From: Paracentrotus lividus | Taxonomy: Eukaryota; Echinodermata; Echinoidea; Camarodonta; Echinidae | DNA: 64,000 nucleotides | Assembly: GCA_940671915.1 (NCBI GenBank) | Contig: CALNVZ010000181.1 | Coordinates: 122,522 to 186,521, forward strand | Direction: 5' to 3' | The notes under the pieces: model-generated | The model's database searches: none | The model's input: only the letters and a program-made list of their open reading frames with translations | What the model was told of the DNA's origin: nothing | Program-made: the position numbers and the translations under genes | In this document: in pieces, positions 23,096 through 33,829 of the stretch | Numbering within the stretch: position 1 is the stretch's first letter | Layout: every line of letters begins with the position of its first letter

Positions 23096-23475
23096 AAAAA
23101 TTGTGGGAGTTGAAGAGCACCTCCACCTCAACGTGTGGGAGGTGAAGAGCACCTCCACCTCAACGTGTGGGAAGTGAACAGCACCTCCATAGCATCTCCA
23201 ACTCAACCTGTGGGAGGTGCATAGAACCTCCATACATAGCACCTCCACCTCAACCTGTGGGAGGTGAATAGCACCTCCATAGCACCTCCACCTCAACCTG
23301 TGGGAGGTGAATAGCACCTCCATAGCACCTCCACCTCAACCTGTGGGAGGTAATCAGCACCTCCATATCACCTCCACTTAACCTGTGGGAGGTGAACAGC
23401 ACCTCCATAGCACCTCCATCTCAACCTGTGGGAGGTGAATAGCACCTCCATAGCACCTCCACCTCAACATGTAGA
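23096..23475. repeat. Minisatellite, full unit about 43 bp
   Basis: About ten imperfect units combine AACCTGTGGGAGGTGAATAG with one or two CACCTCCATAG/CACCTCCACCTC blocks. Some units lack one block, giving a shorter ~31 bp version. GGAGGTG and CACCTCC are complementary, so each unit can form a hairpin. The minus-strand open frame is a repeat artefact. Confidence 0.85.
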
Positions 23476-23513
23476 ATATATCACCTATCTCTCTCAAAGA
23501 GGTCTGCATCGTG

Positions 23514-23675
23514 ATGGCTGCTCAGCGTATCACATTAGAAGATGAACTAGGCGTGCTTGTGGTAGAAGTTCAGTGTGGTGATGAAGATCTCCGACGCACA
23601 AAGATGGAAAACAGAGACCTGGCAGACGAGATTCGTCGTCTCAGGTTACAAGTGGTGAGCCTCAGTGTAGATTAA
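23514..23675 (+). pseudogene. Ty3/Gypsy gag N-terminal fragment
   Basis: A 53-codon frame beginning ATG GCT GCT ends at TAA. It is rich in charged and leucine residues (EDELGVL..., RRLRLQVV), consistent with a short coiled coil at the start of a gag-like protein. It precedes the recognised gag core, with stops between. Assignment to gag rests on position and composition. Confidence 0.45.
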
Positions 23676-23960
23676 TCTCTGATTAGCTTCCCCCAGTACT
23701 TTGATGGCGAAACGGTATCCACCGCAGTTGTAATGTGTATCAACCATCGGACACCCATCCAGCGGCAGAGAGAAGGTCTGTCACCCAACATGTATCCAAC
23801 AGTCCAACTTTGGTGGAGAGACAACAGTTAGGGTCAGACCAGAGCAGACCTCGGGTCCAACGGGTGGACAGTTCCAGGCTTTATTTCCGGCGCAGACCAA
23901 GATACCTACAGCGGAGCGCCTCCCAGACAATGGTACGCCAGTTCTAAATTTCTTCAAAGA

Positions 23961-24638
23961 GAAAATTTGGACATGTCAGATGTTTGCAGACCGATATCGA
24001 GGCGCCCGGACTATCTGGTTCACAGACCAGACACGGCCAAAGAGCCAATAAGATTCCAGCCGCAGTCACATGTAAAGATTTTGGAGCCTAATATAACACC
24101 TGATAGATTTGATGTGAAGACCCCATGGAGAGACTATGTGAGTCATTTCGAAGCTTGTCGAAGGGCGAATAATTGGAGTGAGGACGAGGCTAAGGTGTTT
24201 CTTGCCGCTAGCCTGCGAGGCCCAGCACTGAAGATCCTGGGTAACAAGATCGCTGAGACATCACAAACCAATTATCGAGACCTAAATTTCCAACTGGAAC
24301 TACGACACAGGCGTCAAGGACCAAGAGAAACTCTACAGGAGTTGGGCTAGGTGGTGAGCGAATTGTCTACGTTAGCATACCCAGAGCTAAGTGAAGAAGC
24401 ACAGGATAGGTTGGCTCGAACACATTTTTCAAGGGCGATCGAAGATCAGGCCATTAGAAAAGGAATATTCAGATCCAAGCCGACAACGATAGATGAAGCT
24501 ATCCAGGCCTCCCTAGCTACAGATAATTTCTTCAGGCTGGAGGAGCAGAGGTTCGGTAGGAGACAAAGACATTCCCAAGCTGTTGATGTTGATCCTGCTG
24601 CCACGATGGATGAGATATGGAAAGAACTTAAACGGTAG
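23961..24638 (+). pseudogene. Ty3/Gypsy gag (capsid region)
   Basis: Two frames in phase are separated only by one in-frame TAG at 24,348-24,350. Recognisable gag features are RFDVKTPWRDYVSHFEACRR, AASLRGPALKILG and, after the stop, ELSTLAYPELSEEAQDRLAR, then a DEAIQASLATDNF motif. This order is typical of Ty3/Gypsy gag proteins that assemble the particle around element RNA. The zinc knuckle expected downstream is displaced to 25,365. A premature stop and the missing continuation make it a pseudogene. Confidence 0.85.
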
Positions 24639-24639
24639 A

Positions 24640-25360
24640 CGAGAGAATCTTTAAGCAGGAACTAGCCAACAGAACAAGTGAATCAAGACGACCCAATACC
24701 TACCACGGACGATGGAAAGGAAAATCAAGTGTCATGACGAACCAGTCCGTTTGAGGACAGTATACCCCTACTTGCAACTCTATTAGTTCTCTTTTCCAAG
24801 TGTGACCAGGGACGTGAGAGGAGACCCTGGTGTGACAAACACCTCAACCCAGATATCTATCAAAAAACATCTGTTCCTTGACCTCGGTCAAAACAGTGGT
24901 CACCCAAGGTCACAGCTGGGGGCCAATATTGTTTACATTAAACGATCAAGATGTCTGTATCGATGCATTTTTTTTTTTTTTTTTAATTTCTTGTACTTTC
25001 CTTATTCCGAGGTCGATTTTCTTCGTTTGAAATTGAAAACGAATTAACATTTGATTTCTAAATATAATATGCCTGTGAAAACTTGAAATTGATCAAATAC
25101 AATCATTTTATTTTGAAGGGCCTACTCATAGGCAGAGCTACTATTACGTAACATCCCAGCTGTTGTTTATCATTTACCCCTGGCTCAACGCTCAAGCTGG
25201 CCTGTGGAGTTGTAAAGTTTGATAACAGGGATTATCTGGCCATGCAGGGTCGATAGTGCTTGGAAATAGTTTCAAACAAGGTTTTTTGATAAGGGGGTAT
25301 GGGACCTGAATTCGGAGGGTCAGCTCAGGTATGCTTGCAAACGATGGGTTGACGTAATGT
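24640..25360. other. Gap between gag and zinc knuckle, probable insertion or rearrangement
   Basis: After gag the frame is lost. About 24,760-25,190 is sequence with no similarity to a gag-pol linker, including a T run at 24,967-24,984. No TIR pair or target duplication was found. Confidence 0.4.
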
Positions 25361-25364
25361 TTAG

Positions 25365-25409
25365 TGCTACGAGTGTCATGAAAAGGGACACTTTGCCCGA
25401 GAATACCCC
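25365..25409 (+). pseudogene. Gag zinc knuckle with altered last ligand
   Basis: The 15-codon stretch encodes a CX2CX4HX4C-type nucleocapsid knuckle (residues CYECHEKGHFAREYP) in which the fourth ligand position is tyrosine (TAC) rather than cysteine (TGC). That is one base away from the consensus. It shows that gag-derived plus-strand sequence continues here. Confidence 0.75.
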
Positions 25410-25622
25410 ATCCGACATGAGAACCAAACTTCCCCGGGAAACGACACTCAGCCGACTCAGATGCCCGAGGGGAGGCTGTATGGAAACCAGGACACCAGGG
25501 AGACAGAGAATCAGTAGGTGACTCATCAACACCGGCACCACCACAGGTGAACCAAAGAATTGCAAATTGCCAACTAGACAAGGCACGTCGCGGCCTTTTT
25601 GTTGAGGTAATGATTAGGGGAG

Positions 25623-25941
25623 TTAAAGACGGGGAATCTTGAGATTTCATGGGGAGTTGATCAAAATTTGCTGACCCCAGACTTGGTGAAAAGCACATGG
25701 GGTATCTTGTCTTGAAGGTAAATTTCTTGACCACAGCAAAACAATCTGTCCCACCCTGGAGAGCTTCGGGAATGATCGGCCAGGGAAAGTGAGATTTAAT
25801 GACTTTACCAGATGGAGGGATGGGTGGAATATACAAGGCATTACATAGTCTGGCAGCGGTCAGGTGATGGGTGACACCTGTTACTGGATAAACATCCACG
25901 GTGTCATATTCACATGGAAGCTGAAGATTCCCCGTCTTTAA
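25623..25941. repeat. Segment bounded by an 18 bp inverted repeat inside gag-pro
   Basis: TTAAAGACGGGGAATCTT at 25,623-25,640 recurs as its reverse complement at 25,924-25,941. Between them the minus strand is open (part of a 261-codon frame), while the plus strand, which carries the Gypsy genes on either side, is broken. This fits a local inversion or an insert of foreign sequence. The minus-strand product has no recognised family. Confidence 0.5.
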
Positions 25942-25948
25942 AGCCAGG

Positions 25949-26230
25949 TTGTGTGCGGATTCAGGAGCGACTGACACTATCTTATCTACATCCCTTTATC
26001 ATCGGATTTCAGCAGCAAACAGGCCTAGTCTCAGTGAGTTGGGCGTCAGGAATGCAGATGGTAGCGGCATGGACACACTAGGTTGCACCTGGTTGGAGCT
26101 TGGGGTTGGAAAAGGCATATTTCCACTCCAGGTGGTCTTCGGTAACAATGATCAGATAGCTGGTCTTTTGGGGTTGGACTTTCTAATCCCTAAGTGTCAA
26201 GGTCCCACCTGGTCAGGAAGTTGTGCTTCC
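25949..26230 (+). pseudogene. Ty3/Gypsy aspartic protease
   Basis: Contains the active-site motif CADSGATDTIL near the start and LLGLDFL near the end, about 70 residues apart. This is the arrangement of retroelement proteases that cleave the gag-pol polyprotein. The frame shifts shortly after the LLGLDFL motif (26,220-26,240). The upstream gag join is disrupted by the 25,623-25,941 segment. Confidence 0.85.
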
Positions 26231-26793
26231 TTGTCACACTACCGACGTATCAACTGGGACAGGTCCCACCATCATAGAACCCTCGGACAATGGTGAAATA
26301 CTATGCAAGGGGATTGTGGTTGCACGGGTAGTAGTAGAGACCAAAGATACAATGGTACACGTACCCATACGAGTTTTCAACCCTGGAACGAAGTCTTGTA
26401 GGATACGCAGAGGCACCCTGGCAGGCCATCTCTCACCAATTAGCCATGCAGATATAGAGGAATGCAGAGACAATGCTCTACCATCAGATGGTACTTATCC
26501 AGTCCCTGAACATCTCACAGATCTCTTTGAAGGAGCAAAGAGGGACTTGACAAGATTTTCCATGAAAAGATCGCTAAGCTGCTGTGTGAAAATCAGGACA
26601 TTTTTGCTAAATCAGAGATGGACATCGGAAAGACAAGCCTGATAAAGCATCAATTCAACACTGGTGACAACCCCCCCTATTTGAGAAAGACCCCGTAGAT
26701 TCCCACCTAAGGAGCAAGAAGAGATCGACCATCAAATCCAGGGTATGCTTGCGAGCGACAGGATAGAGCCTTCTGATAGTCCCTGGTCATCTA
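26223..26793 (+). pseudogene. Ty3/Gypsy protease-RT linker and start of RT
   Basis: The frame from about 26,240 encodes a VHVPIRVFNP...RRGTLAGHL block, found between protease and RT in Ty3/Gypsy elements. A frameshift near 26,550 is followed by the RT N-terminus with IEPSDSPW. RT is then cut at 26,793 by a TA-flanked element and resumes at 27,651. A stop and at least two frameshifts are visible. Confidence 0.8.
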
Positions 26794-27650
26794 CCGTAAT
26801 TAACGGTGTATAAACTGCACCCCCAAATTTGGACCCTTGCCAAAAATATAAATAAATTTTAAAAAATAAAAAAAATTAATTAATTAAAAAAATAATTAAG
26901 AAATTAATAGACAAATTGATGAAGGAATTCAATCTTGTAATCTTGTTTATTTATGAGAAACAACAAGGCAATTAGAGCTGAAGTGAAGATAAACAAAAGG
27001 AATAAAAAAGAAAATGAATCAGGACTTTTGTATTTCCTAAACTGCAAAGTGTCTGCATGCGCAGACTAGTGCATTGTATGTTGCGCAATGCCAAACCACG
27101 CATGCAGAATAATAACGATCGGGCGAGGTGAGTGTTTGGATGAACTGCTGCCATGCGAAACTTCTTTTTATCAGAAGTTTTGTGGTTATATCGGACCTGT
27201 CTGAAACTAGTTTCTCAAGAAGGATATCTAGGGGTAAGTTTGTGTGTGTGATCGTTATGTTTGATGATGTATTTTGACTTTTTGTTATGGATTCGAGGTG
27301 AATGTTTTGAACATTGGAAAAGCACCATACATGGATAATCTCCAGGCCGCTAGCAGCGGGTGTTTTTACACACTCGGCCTGGTGGGTTTCACATGCATCT
27401 CGCAGTCAATCAGCATCAAAATATGGCAAGTAAGTTTTTAATTGACTTATTTTTGAGAATTCCAAATACCTTTGACCCTAATAGAATGTATAAATAGTCT
27501 GATAACATTAGACTCTATTTATTTTTGGACAAAATAAGTTAGATCTAAGCCTCGCCAATCCTATCTCTGACTCTATGTATTAACTGCACCCCCTACTTTT
27601 GACTTTTTGCCGACGGCAAAAAGGTGCGGCTTATACACCGTTAATTACGG
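26794..27650. mobile_element. TA-flanked MITE inserted in the Gypsy RT
   Basis: TIRs begin CCGTAATTAACGGTGTATAA and end with its reverse complement; the match continues into GCAC. TA lies outside both ends (26,792-26,793; 27,651-27,652). The RT frame runs on without shift if the insert and one TA are discounted. About 857 bp, AT-rich and without a transposase. TIR plus TA target suggests a Tc1/mariner-type non-autonomous element. Confidence 0.9.
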
Positions 27651-28080
27651 TAATGTTGTTCTTGTGAAGAAAAAGGATGGGTCAAAGAGATTTTGTGTGG
27701 ACTATCGCAAGCTGAACAACGTGACCATCAAAGATGGATATCCTATCCTTCGTATCAATGACTCACTCGATACACTTGGAGGTACAAGTTGGTTTTCCAC
27801 TCTGGAACTGGCCTCCGGATACTGGCAGGTGGAGTTGGATGAGGAAGCCAAGAAGAACGCTGCGTTCGTAGTCCGAGGAGGATTGTATAGTCGGAGGGTG
27901 ATGCCTTTTGGCTTGTGCAATGCCCCTTCCACGTTTGAAAGATTGATGGAACGGGTCCTTAAAGGCTTGCATTTTGAAGTACTCTTGGTGTACCTGGATG
28001 ATGTGATTGTATTTGCCAAGACAATGGAGGATGAGCTGGCGAGACTTGGCACTGTTGAAGTTGAAAGTTGCTGTACTTAG
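27651..28080 (+). pseudogene. Ty3/Gypsy reverse transcriptase core
   Basis: Carries the RT blocks VDYRKLN, STLELASGYWQVEL, MPFGLCNAPSTFERLMERVL and the catalytic LVYLDDVIVF (YLDD codons at about 27,991-28,002). The start lies inside the preceding frame, immediately after the MITE. The frame ends at TAG (28,078-28,080) soon after YLDD, and the thumb and most of RNase H are missing. This indicates an internal deletion of several hundred bases. Confidence 0.9.
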
Positions 28081-28093
28081 GGCACGTAGTCCT

Positions 28094-28223
28094 ATGCTAG
28101 CAGGGCTCTGAATAAGGATGTGCATGGACAGATGTCTCGGTGGCTGCAAAAGATATCAGAATACAACCTCAAAATCGTGCACCGTGCTGGACGATCACAT
28201 GCCAATGGTGATGGACTATTAGT
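28094..28223 (+). pseudogene. Ty3/Gypsy RNase H C-terminal remnant
   Basis: A short frame encodes SRALNKDVHGQMSRW...IVHRAGRSHANGDGL, the end of the RNase H region that normally precedes the integrase linker. It is directly cut by the long-TIR composite at 28,224. Confidence 0.75.
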
Positions 28224-28699
28224 CTAGAGCCATTTTTAAAAAAGAGGCCTTTATAAGCTTTTAGAAGCATTTTTAGGTCAAAGTTGGGAACCGGTCTATT
28301 TGTCATAATTCAAGTGTGCTGAATCTGATAAGACCGGTTCCCAAGCCGATTTCTCACGTTTTCACCGCCTAATTTGCATAAACAAAATGGCCGCCAAATT
28401 GACCACTTTTGAACTCCTGTCTCCACTCTTCCCTGGTTTTATCCATTTTTTACCCTCATAATGGCCGCTTAATTTCGCACTCACAATAAATATCATGTTA
28501 AATTGCTAGAATAAGCATTAGAATTTAAGAAAACAACTAATTTAATGTTTTGAAACTAATTAACTATGCAAATTGATGCAAGTTTGCAACCTTATATGCT
28601 ATGATTTCATCAAATAAGTCAAACGTTTGTAAACTGTGGTTCAGATATCCTTCATAATGTTTTAAATTACTTTAAAGCCCCCAAAAATATAATTTCACG

Positions 28700-29210
28700 A
28701 TTTGTGCCCATTTATTTCAATGTTGTGCGAATTTCTTTTGTTTTTCTTTGTTTTTCCACGTGACTTTGAACAAGGTCTGTGAAAAGTAAACAACTTTAAT
28801 GGTGATTGTGGTGTTTAGCGAAAAGTTTTGACGAGTATAGGCACAAACAGACAAACGTTTGTGCATGCACACATACACCACAACCACCCACCCACCCAAA
28901 CACACACACACACACCCACACTCATCTCCATGTACAATAGGCACTTTCACACAAAGTGTTTACCATTGACCCTACTTCTGCTGCCGTTCACGCCACTACC
29001 TTGAAGAGAATGTAGTGTAGAGGGAAAGATGAACAAATTATTATGAGCTTTCAAATTATTTTCATGGTATTTAGATAGAAATTTAGAAATGTCCAGTTCA
29101 AAGGATTGCTCTTCAAATGTTGAAATGTTATCAACCTTTCCTAATCACTAAGAAACAGTTCCTTCCACAATTCAACTTTAAGACCATAACAATAATTTGG
29201 CTTTAAATTT
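28700..29210. other. Stretch without recognised gene, with CA-rich microsatellite
   Basis: Interior of the composite element. A CACA/ACCC microsatellite lies at about 28,875-28,922. No coding feature is supported. Confidence 0.6.
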
Positions 29211-29213
29211 GAA

Positions 29214-29700
29214 TAACACTGACCAGTGTAATTACAGGATTGTGCTCTAGGGTTAAACTCTTCCAGGTCTACAAGGGAACATAATTCTATCAGGTGGTCG
29301 CCTACCAGAAGGTGTTCCATGGTTTGCTCTTCCCCACACTCACACTAATTTTGTCCTCCTTTGCTGTATCCCTATTTTCCATAGGGATCTTGGACTGTCC
29401 TGTGCCATTGGTGCATGTGCATGTCCTAAGGTGGTTCAGGCATGATCAGGTATTGCCAGGTGTGCTATGGCTCATCAGAACCTGATGAGAGATATTCTTT
29501 TTGAAATTTGTATGGCATTTCTTTGAGATGGCTGGTGAACAGAAATGGTCTCAGATTGTGTGCAGAGCTAACAAGGGATTCTGTGGAGTGGAGTAAACGA
29601 TGTCTTGATTTCAGTCTCTAACTGGCATGATTATGATCATAGAGAGGATATGGAGGGGTTATCCTCATTTGGTGTTAGCCAGCTTTTTTAGAATGTTATT
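29214..29700 (-). pseudogene. LINE fragment homologous to 37,850-38,650
   Basis: Shares with the minus-strand LINE at 37,850-38,650 the words GGTGTTCCATGG, CTCTTCCCC, CACACTCACA, GTCCTGTGCC, GTGGCATTT and CTATGTCTTGATTTCAGT-like sequence in the same order. It lacks the TTAA-flanked insertion present in that copy, so it acts as an empty-site reference. It is too decayed for protein motifs. Confidence 0.65.
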
Positions 29701-29882
29701 CCTGGCTCCTAATTTTGCTTTGTCTTGGCAATGTGGTTCTTATATGTAAGGGAACGATCTAATGTCAAATCAAGGTAGATAAGCATATACAGGTTCGAGC
29801 AGTTAATGCAGATTTCCGTATCACGAGGGTCGACAGGCCTCCCCCCCCCCCCAGCAAAAAATAATAATAATTGACCCACGAA

Positions 29883-30770
29883 ACGGACTGAACGCTACCC
29901 CTGTGGCTGAAACAAATCACGCTTTTTGCCAACACTTATAGTTCATTGCTGCACTCGATGATTTGGTTTACCATGGACCTTTTCCTACATTCCGGAAAAA
30001 AAAATCATACAACTCCCTGAATTGCTGCTTTCAGGAATTCAAGATGAGGTTTGCTACCAAGGAATTCACATCGGCTTACCGGCTCCTCGAGCCTGTGGGC
30101 ATTCCAATTCGGTGTGCTATCTATCGAATCCTATGTGTCATTGCAACAGAGGAAATAACTACATGTATAGCTGCATTTTCCAGTTGAAGAGGTTTTAAGA
30201 TCGAACCTGGACTCAAGGTGCAAGAAATACGAGCTTTCATGGATGACCTGACTTTACTCAATAGATGAAGGCTCTTGAGCACATGGACCAGCTGATAAGC
30301 TGGTGTAGGATGAAGTTCAAACCAAGGAAATCAAGGAGCCTAACCACCAGGAACTTAAGGGCAGACGAAAGGACACATTATACAGTGTAGCGGATGAGGC
30401 CATTCCAACAATATCAGATGCCTCTGTCACGAGCTTGTGGTGCTAGTGCAATAAGGACCTGTCTCACAAGAACCAGATTAATGAGGTCCAGGCAAGGTGA
30501 ATGATGGACTGAAATGTATTGACAGATATGCCCTCCCAAGTAAATTGAAGTTGTGGTGCCTGAAGTTTGGGTTCTTCCACTGATGATGGCAACTGATGCG
30601 GTACGACATAGCAATGACGCATATATTGAGAGGATAAAACAAAGAATATCTGTTAAACACGTTTCTCCATGCACAACAAACATTAGCATTAATGAACATT
30701 TCACAATGCTTATTCTACCCCTGATCGCTGTTGCAGAGGAGAGGAGTTAAGAGGTAAAAAAAGCGAACAT
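29883..30770 (+). pseudogene. Non-LTR-type reverse transcriptase fragment
   Basis: The plus strand encodes FKMRFATKEFTSAYRLLEP followed by a GIPIRCAIYRIL block (normally GI..GC.IS..LF in this family). After a stop come KVQEIRAFMDDLTLL (catalytic MDD), MDQLISWCRMKFKP and LPSKLKLWCLKFGFF. This combination is a common RT lineage in marine invertebrate genomes whose formal clade name I cannot give with certainty. Stops and frameshifts occur throughout. Confidence 0.7.
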
Positions 30771-31427
30771 GTTCTAAACATGGATAAGGCAGTTGGCCTC
30801 TTGTAGCAAGGAGCTTGGTGTCTGGTGGAATGAATTGAACCACAGTCCTTGTCCTGGAAAGACATATAGAAGATGGAAACAGGTACACCCAAGCTAGTTC
30901 TTGCTATAAGCATCAATGATGTTCTGCTTCACACAACCTGAGGATGTGGGCCAAGACCGTGAATGAGACCTGCCACAAATGAGGAAAAGAGAGCTCACTC
31001 AGGCATATTCTATCAAATTCCCATGTCTATCTGGAAGAAAGCTAGCACAATGAGATCCTGGGTGCTTAGCAATGCCCTAGATAATTTTATCGACAAAGCA
31101 GACCAAACAAGAAAGGTAGAGTCAACAAGAAAGGTAGACTAAACAAAAGCTGACTCCTTCATCTATGCAAGAAACTGGTAGATGGTTTTAGACATGTAAC
31201 AGCAGATGACATTCCCCAGTAAAATTTTAAATACCAACATGCGGCCAGATATGGTAGTCTGCATGATCAATGGAGTCTAAGTTGGTATAGTTCTCTGTGA
31301 ATTGACTCTCCTTTGGGAGGAGAATATAGAGATGGCCCTTATGCTTATGAGAGGTATGGAAGGTAGAATTCTACCCAGTGGAGGCTGCAAAGAGTATGCT
31401 ATGAATTAGCTCCACATTTCCTCTCAA

Positions 31428-31947
31428 GGATGGGAATAACCAATAGACTGTCTCATATTCCTCTCAATAGGATGGGAATAACCAATAGACTGACATCTTC
31501 CTCTCAATAGGATGGGAATAACCAACAGACTGACATCTTCCTCTCAATAGGATGGGAATAAGCAATAGACTGACATCTTCCTCTCAAGAATGGAAATTAC
31601 CAATAGACTGACATCTTCCTCTTAAGGACAGGAATAACCAATAGACTTACATCTTCCTCTCAAGGATGGGAATAACCAATAGACTTACATCTTCCTCTGA
31701 AGGATGGGAATAACCAATAGACTGACATCTTCCTCTCCAGGACGGGAATTACCAATAGACTGGCATCTTCCTCTCAAGGATGGGAACAACCAATAGACTG
31801 ACATCTTCCTCTCAGGGATGGGAATAACCAATAGACTGACATCTTCCTCTACAGGATGGGAATAACCAATAGACTGGCATCTTCCTCTCAAGGATTGGAA
31901 TAACCAATAGACTGACATCTTCCTCTCAAGGATGGGAATAACCGACA
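31428..31947. repeat. Minisatellite, 38 bp unit, about 13-14 copies
   Basis: Units of the type GATGGGAATAACCAATAGAC + TGACATCTTCCTCTCAAG repeat almost without spacers, with a few substitutions per unit. The minus-strand open frame (31,685-31,918) follows the repeats. The array lies inside the long-TIR composite. Confidence 0.9.
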
Positions 31948-32819
31948 GAGGGAAGCTGGCTAGGGACTTCGCTGGAGATCGCTTTATGTGACCATTTTAA
32001 AAGATCTCGTTCTGAGTCACGTGCAAAAACAAAGAAATACAAAAGAAATTTGCATAAAAATATATCAAATGAGCCTCGAGATTAAATGATATTTCTTATT
32101 TTACCATGATTTCACAATGTTGGGATTGATATCTGAATTATATTTGAATATCTGATATCTGGAAGTTGAAGACCTCTTGAGCTAATTTGATAAAGTTACC
32201 AAGTTGAGGGTAAAATGGATACAACCAGGGAAGAGTGGAGACATAAGCTTTAAAAAATGGTCGATTTGGTGGCCATTTTGTTTATGCAAATTAGGCGGTG
32301 AAACATGGGAAGTCGGCTTGGAAACCGTCTTATCAGATTCAGCACACTTGAATTATGTGAAATAGACCAGTTCCCAACTTTAACCTGAAAGTTGAAGAAC
32401 GTTTGAGCTAATTTGATAAAGTTATAGCCGCATTATAGCATATATGGTCGCAAACATGCATAAATTTGCATAATTAATGAATTTAGAAACCTTAAATTTA
32501 TTGTTTTCTGAAATCTAATGCTTATTCTAGCAATTTAACATGATATTTATTGTGAGTGCAAAACTAGGAGGCCGTTTTGAGGGTAAAAATTGGATATAAC
32601 CAGGGAAGAGTGGAGACATAAGCTAAAAAAAATGGTCAATTTGGCGTCCATTTTGTTTATGCAAATCAAGCGGTGAAAACGTGTAAAATCTTGGGAACCG
32701 GTCTTATCAGATTCAGCACACTTGAATTATGTGAAATAGACCGGTTCCCAACTTTTACCTAAAAATGCTTCTAAAAGTCATATTTTGCCTAAATGGCTCT
32801 AGTGTATATCAAGAAGACC

Positions 32820-33056
32820 CTGCGCTCAGTGTGGGCAGAACTTCGACGAATCACCCATATCTGGTCAAGAAGTACAAGTTCAAGTGAGTGGCGACCTAGA
32901 TGCCCGTGCAGAGGCAAGAGCAGTGAGAGCAGAGCCTAGCATCACCAATGAGCAGATGCACCATGATCAAACGGCAGATCCATCACTCAAATCGATATTA
33001 GAAGCCAAGCAGCGGTCTACTGACCGGCCTGAGTGGTCAGTAATGAATCCAGGGTA
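32820..33056 (+). pseudogene. Ty3/Gypsy linker before integrase
   Basis: A plus-strand frame encodes CAQCGQNFDE and, further on, HDQTADPSLKSILEAKQR before a stop at about 33,054. Similar sequences lie between RNase H and the integrase zinc-binding domain in this type of element. It resumes the element right after the composite insertion. Confidence 0.65.
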
Positions 33057-33163
33057 AAGAAGTCCTATTGGCGGATGTGGGCTCAGCTCGAAGTAAAAGA
33101 AGGTGTCATCTGCAGGAAATGGGAGTGCAACCACGGCAAGAAGGTTGATTAACAAGAGACAAG

Positions 33164-33809
33164 GTGCGCATGAGGTTTTATTGGGTAGCCATGGATGCCG
33201 ACGTCCGGTCGATGGTGAGACAGTGCAATGTCTGTGCTTCGAAGAAGTCACTAGCAAGGAAAAGAAGAGCTTTGTTACAGCAGGATTCTGTTGGGATGCC
33301 CATGGAGCGTGTGGTTTTGGGCGTGGTTGGTCCCCTCCTGGAAACTGAAAGGGGAAACAAATACATTCTCATGGTAGGGGATTACTTCACGAAATGGATG
33401 GAGGCATATCCAATACCTGACCAAACCGCTGAAACGGTTGCTGACAAGTTTGTCAATGAATTTGTTTTGTAGGTTTGGTGTTCCAAAAGTACTTCATTCA
33501 GACCAGGGCCAGAGTTTTGAGTTCCGTGTCTTTCAAGAAATATGCAGCATCCTTGGCATTCACAAGACACGCACTACACCGTACAACCCAAAGTCCGATT
33601 GACTCATAGAATGGTTTAACGGGACATTGCTCAACATGATTGCAATGATGATCGAACCTCACAAGCGACAGCGTGACTGGGACGAGAAGTTGGCAAAGGC
33701 GGTGTTTGCCTACTGCAGTGCCCCTCAAGACTCCATAAAAGATACGCCCAACATGTTAATGTTGGGGCGGGAAGTACATTTGCCTATTGACTTGACTATG
33801 AGGCACTAG
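33164..33809 (+). pseudogene. Ty3/Gypsy integrase: zinc-binding and catalytic core
   Basis: The first frame (33,164-33,472) carries RQCNVCASKK (second half of the HHCC zinc site) and ILMVGDYFTKWMEAYPIPDQ (first catalytic aspartate). After a frameshift near 33,470 the second aspartate (HSDQG) and then the glutamate region (LIEWFN) follow. An in-frame stop at 33,599-33,603 replaces the residue that is usually Gly. The region ends with LMLGREVHLPIDL. Integrase would insert the element's DNA copy; this copy is inactive. Confidence 0.85.
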
Positions 33810-33829
33810 ACGGCCCTAGTGAGGATGAT

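Larger units (their letters stand above)
28224..32802. mobile_element. Composite element with about 400 bp TIRs, inserted in Gypsy pol
   Basis: The left end CTAGAGCCATTTTTA and right end with GGCTCTAG are inverted, and the match continues inwards for about 400 bases (left to about 28,660, right from about 32,380). It includes GGGAACCGGTCT and AGTGTGCTGAATCTGATAAG. At the right side part of the terminal sequence is present twice in direct orientation (about 32,207-32,394 and 32,577-32,764). The interior carries a minus-strand LINE piece, a plus-strand RT piece and a 38 bp minisatellite. No transposase is seen. A clear target-site duplication was not found. Confidence 0.75.

Noticed and set aside
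23036..23323. 95-codon minus-strand frame
   Set aside because: Direct translation of the 43 bp minisatellite.
23096..23475. CRISPR-like array
   Set aside because: Units are contiguous without unique spacers, and the context is eukaryotic transposon DNA.
25192..25977. 261-codon minus-strand frame as an independent gene
   Set aside because: It overlaps a plus-strand zinc knuckle and ends in the protease region, and its product has no recognised family. Only its middle may be an inverted segment.
31685..31918. 77-codon minus-strand frame
   Set aside because: Translation of the 38 bp array.
31428..31947. CRISPR-like array
   Set aside because: The 38 bp units are head-to-tail with no spacers.
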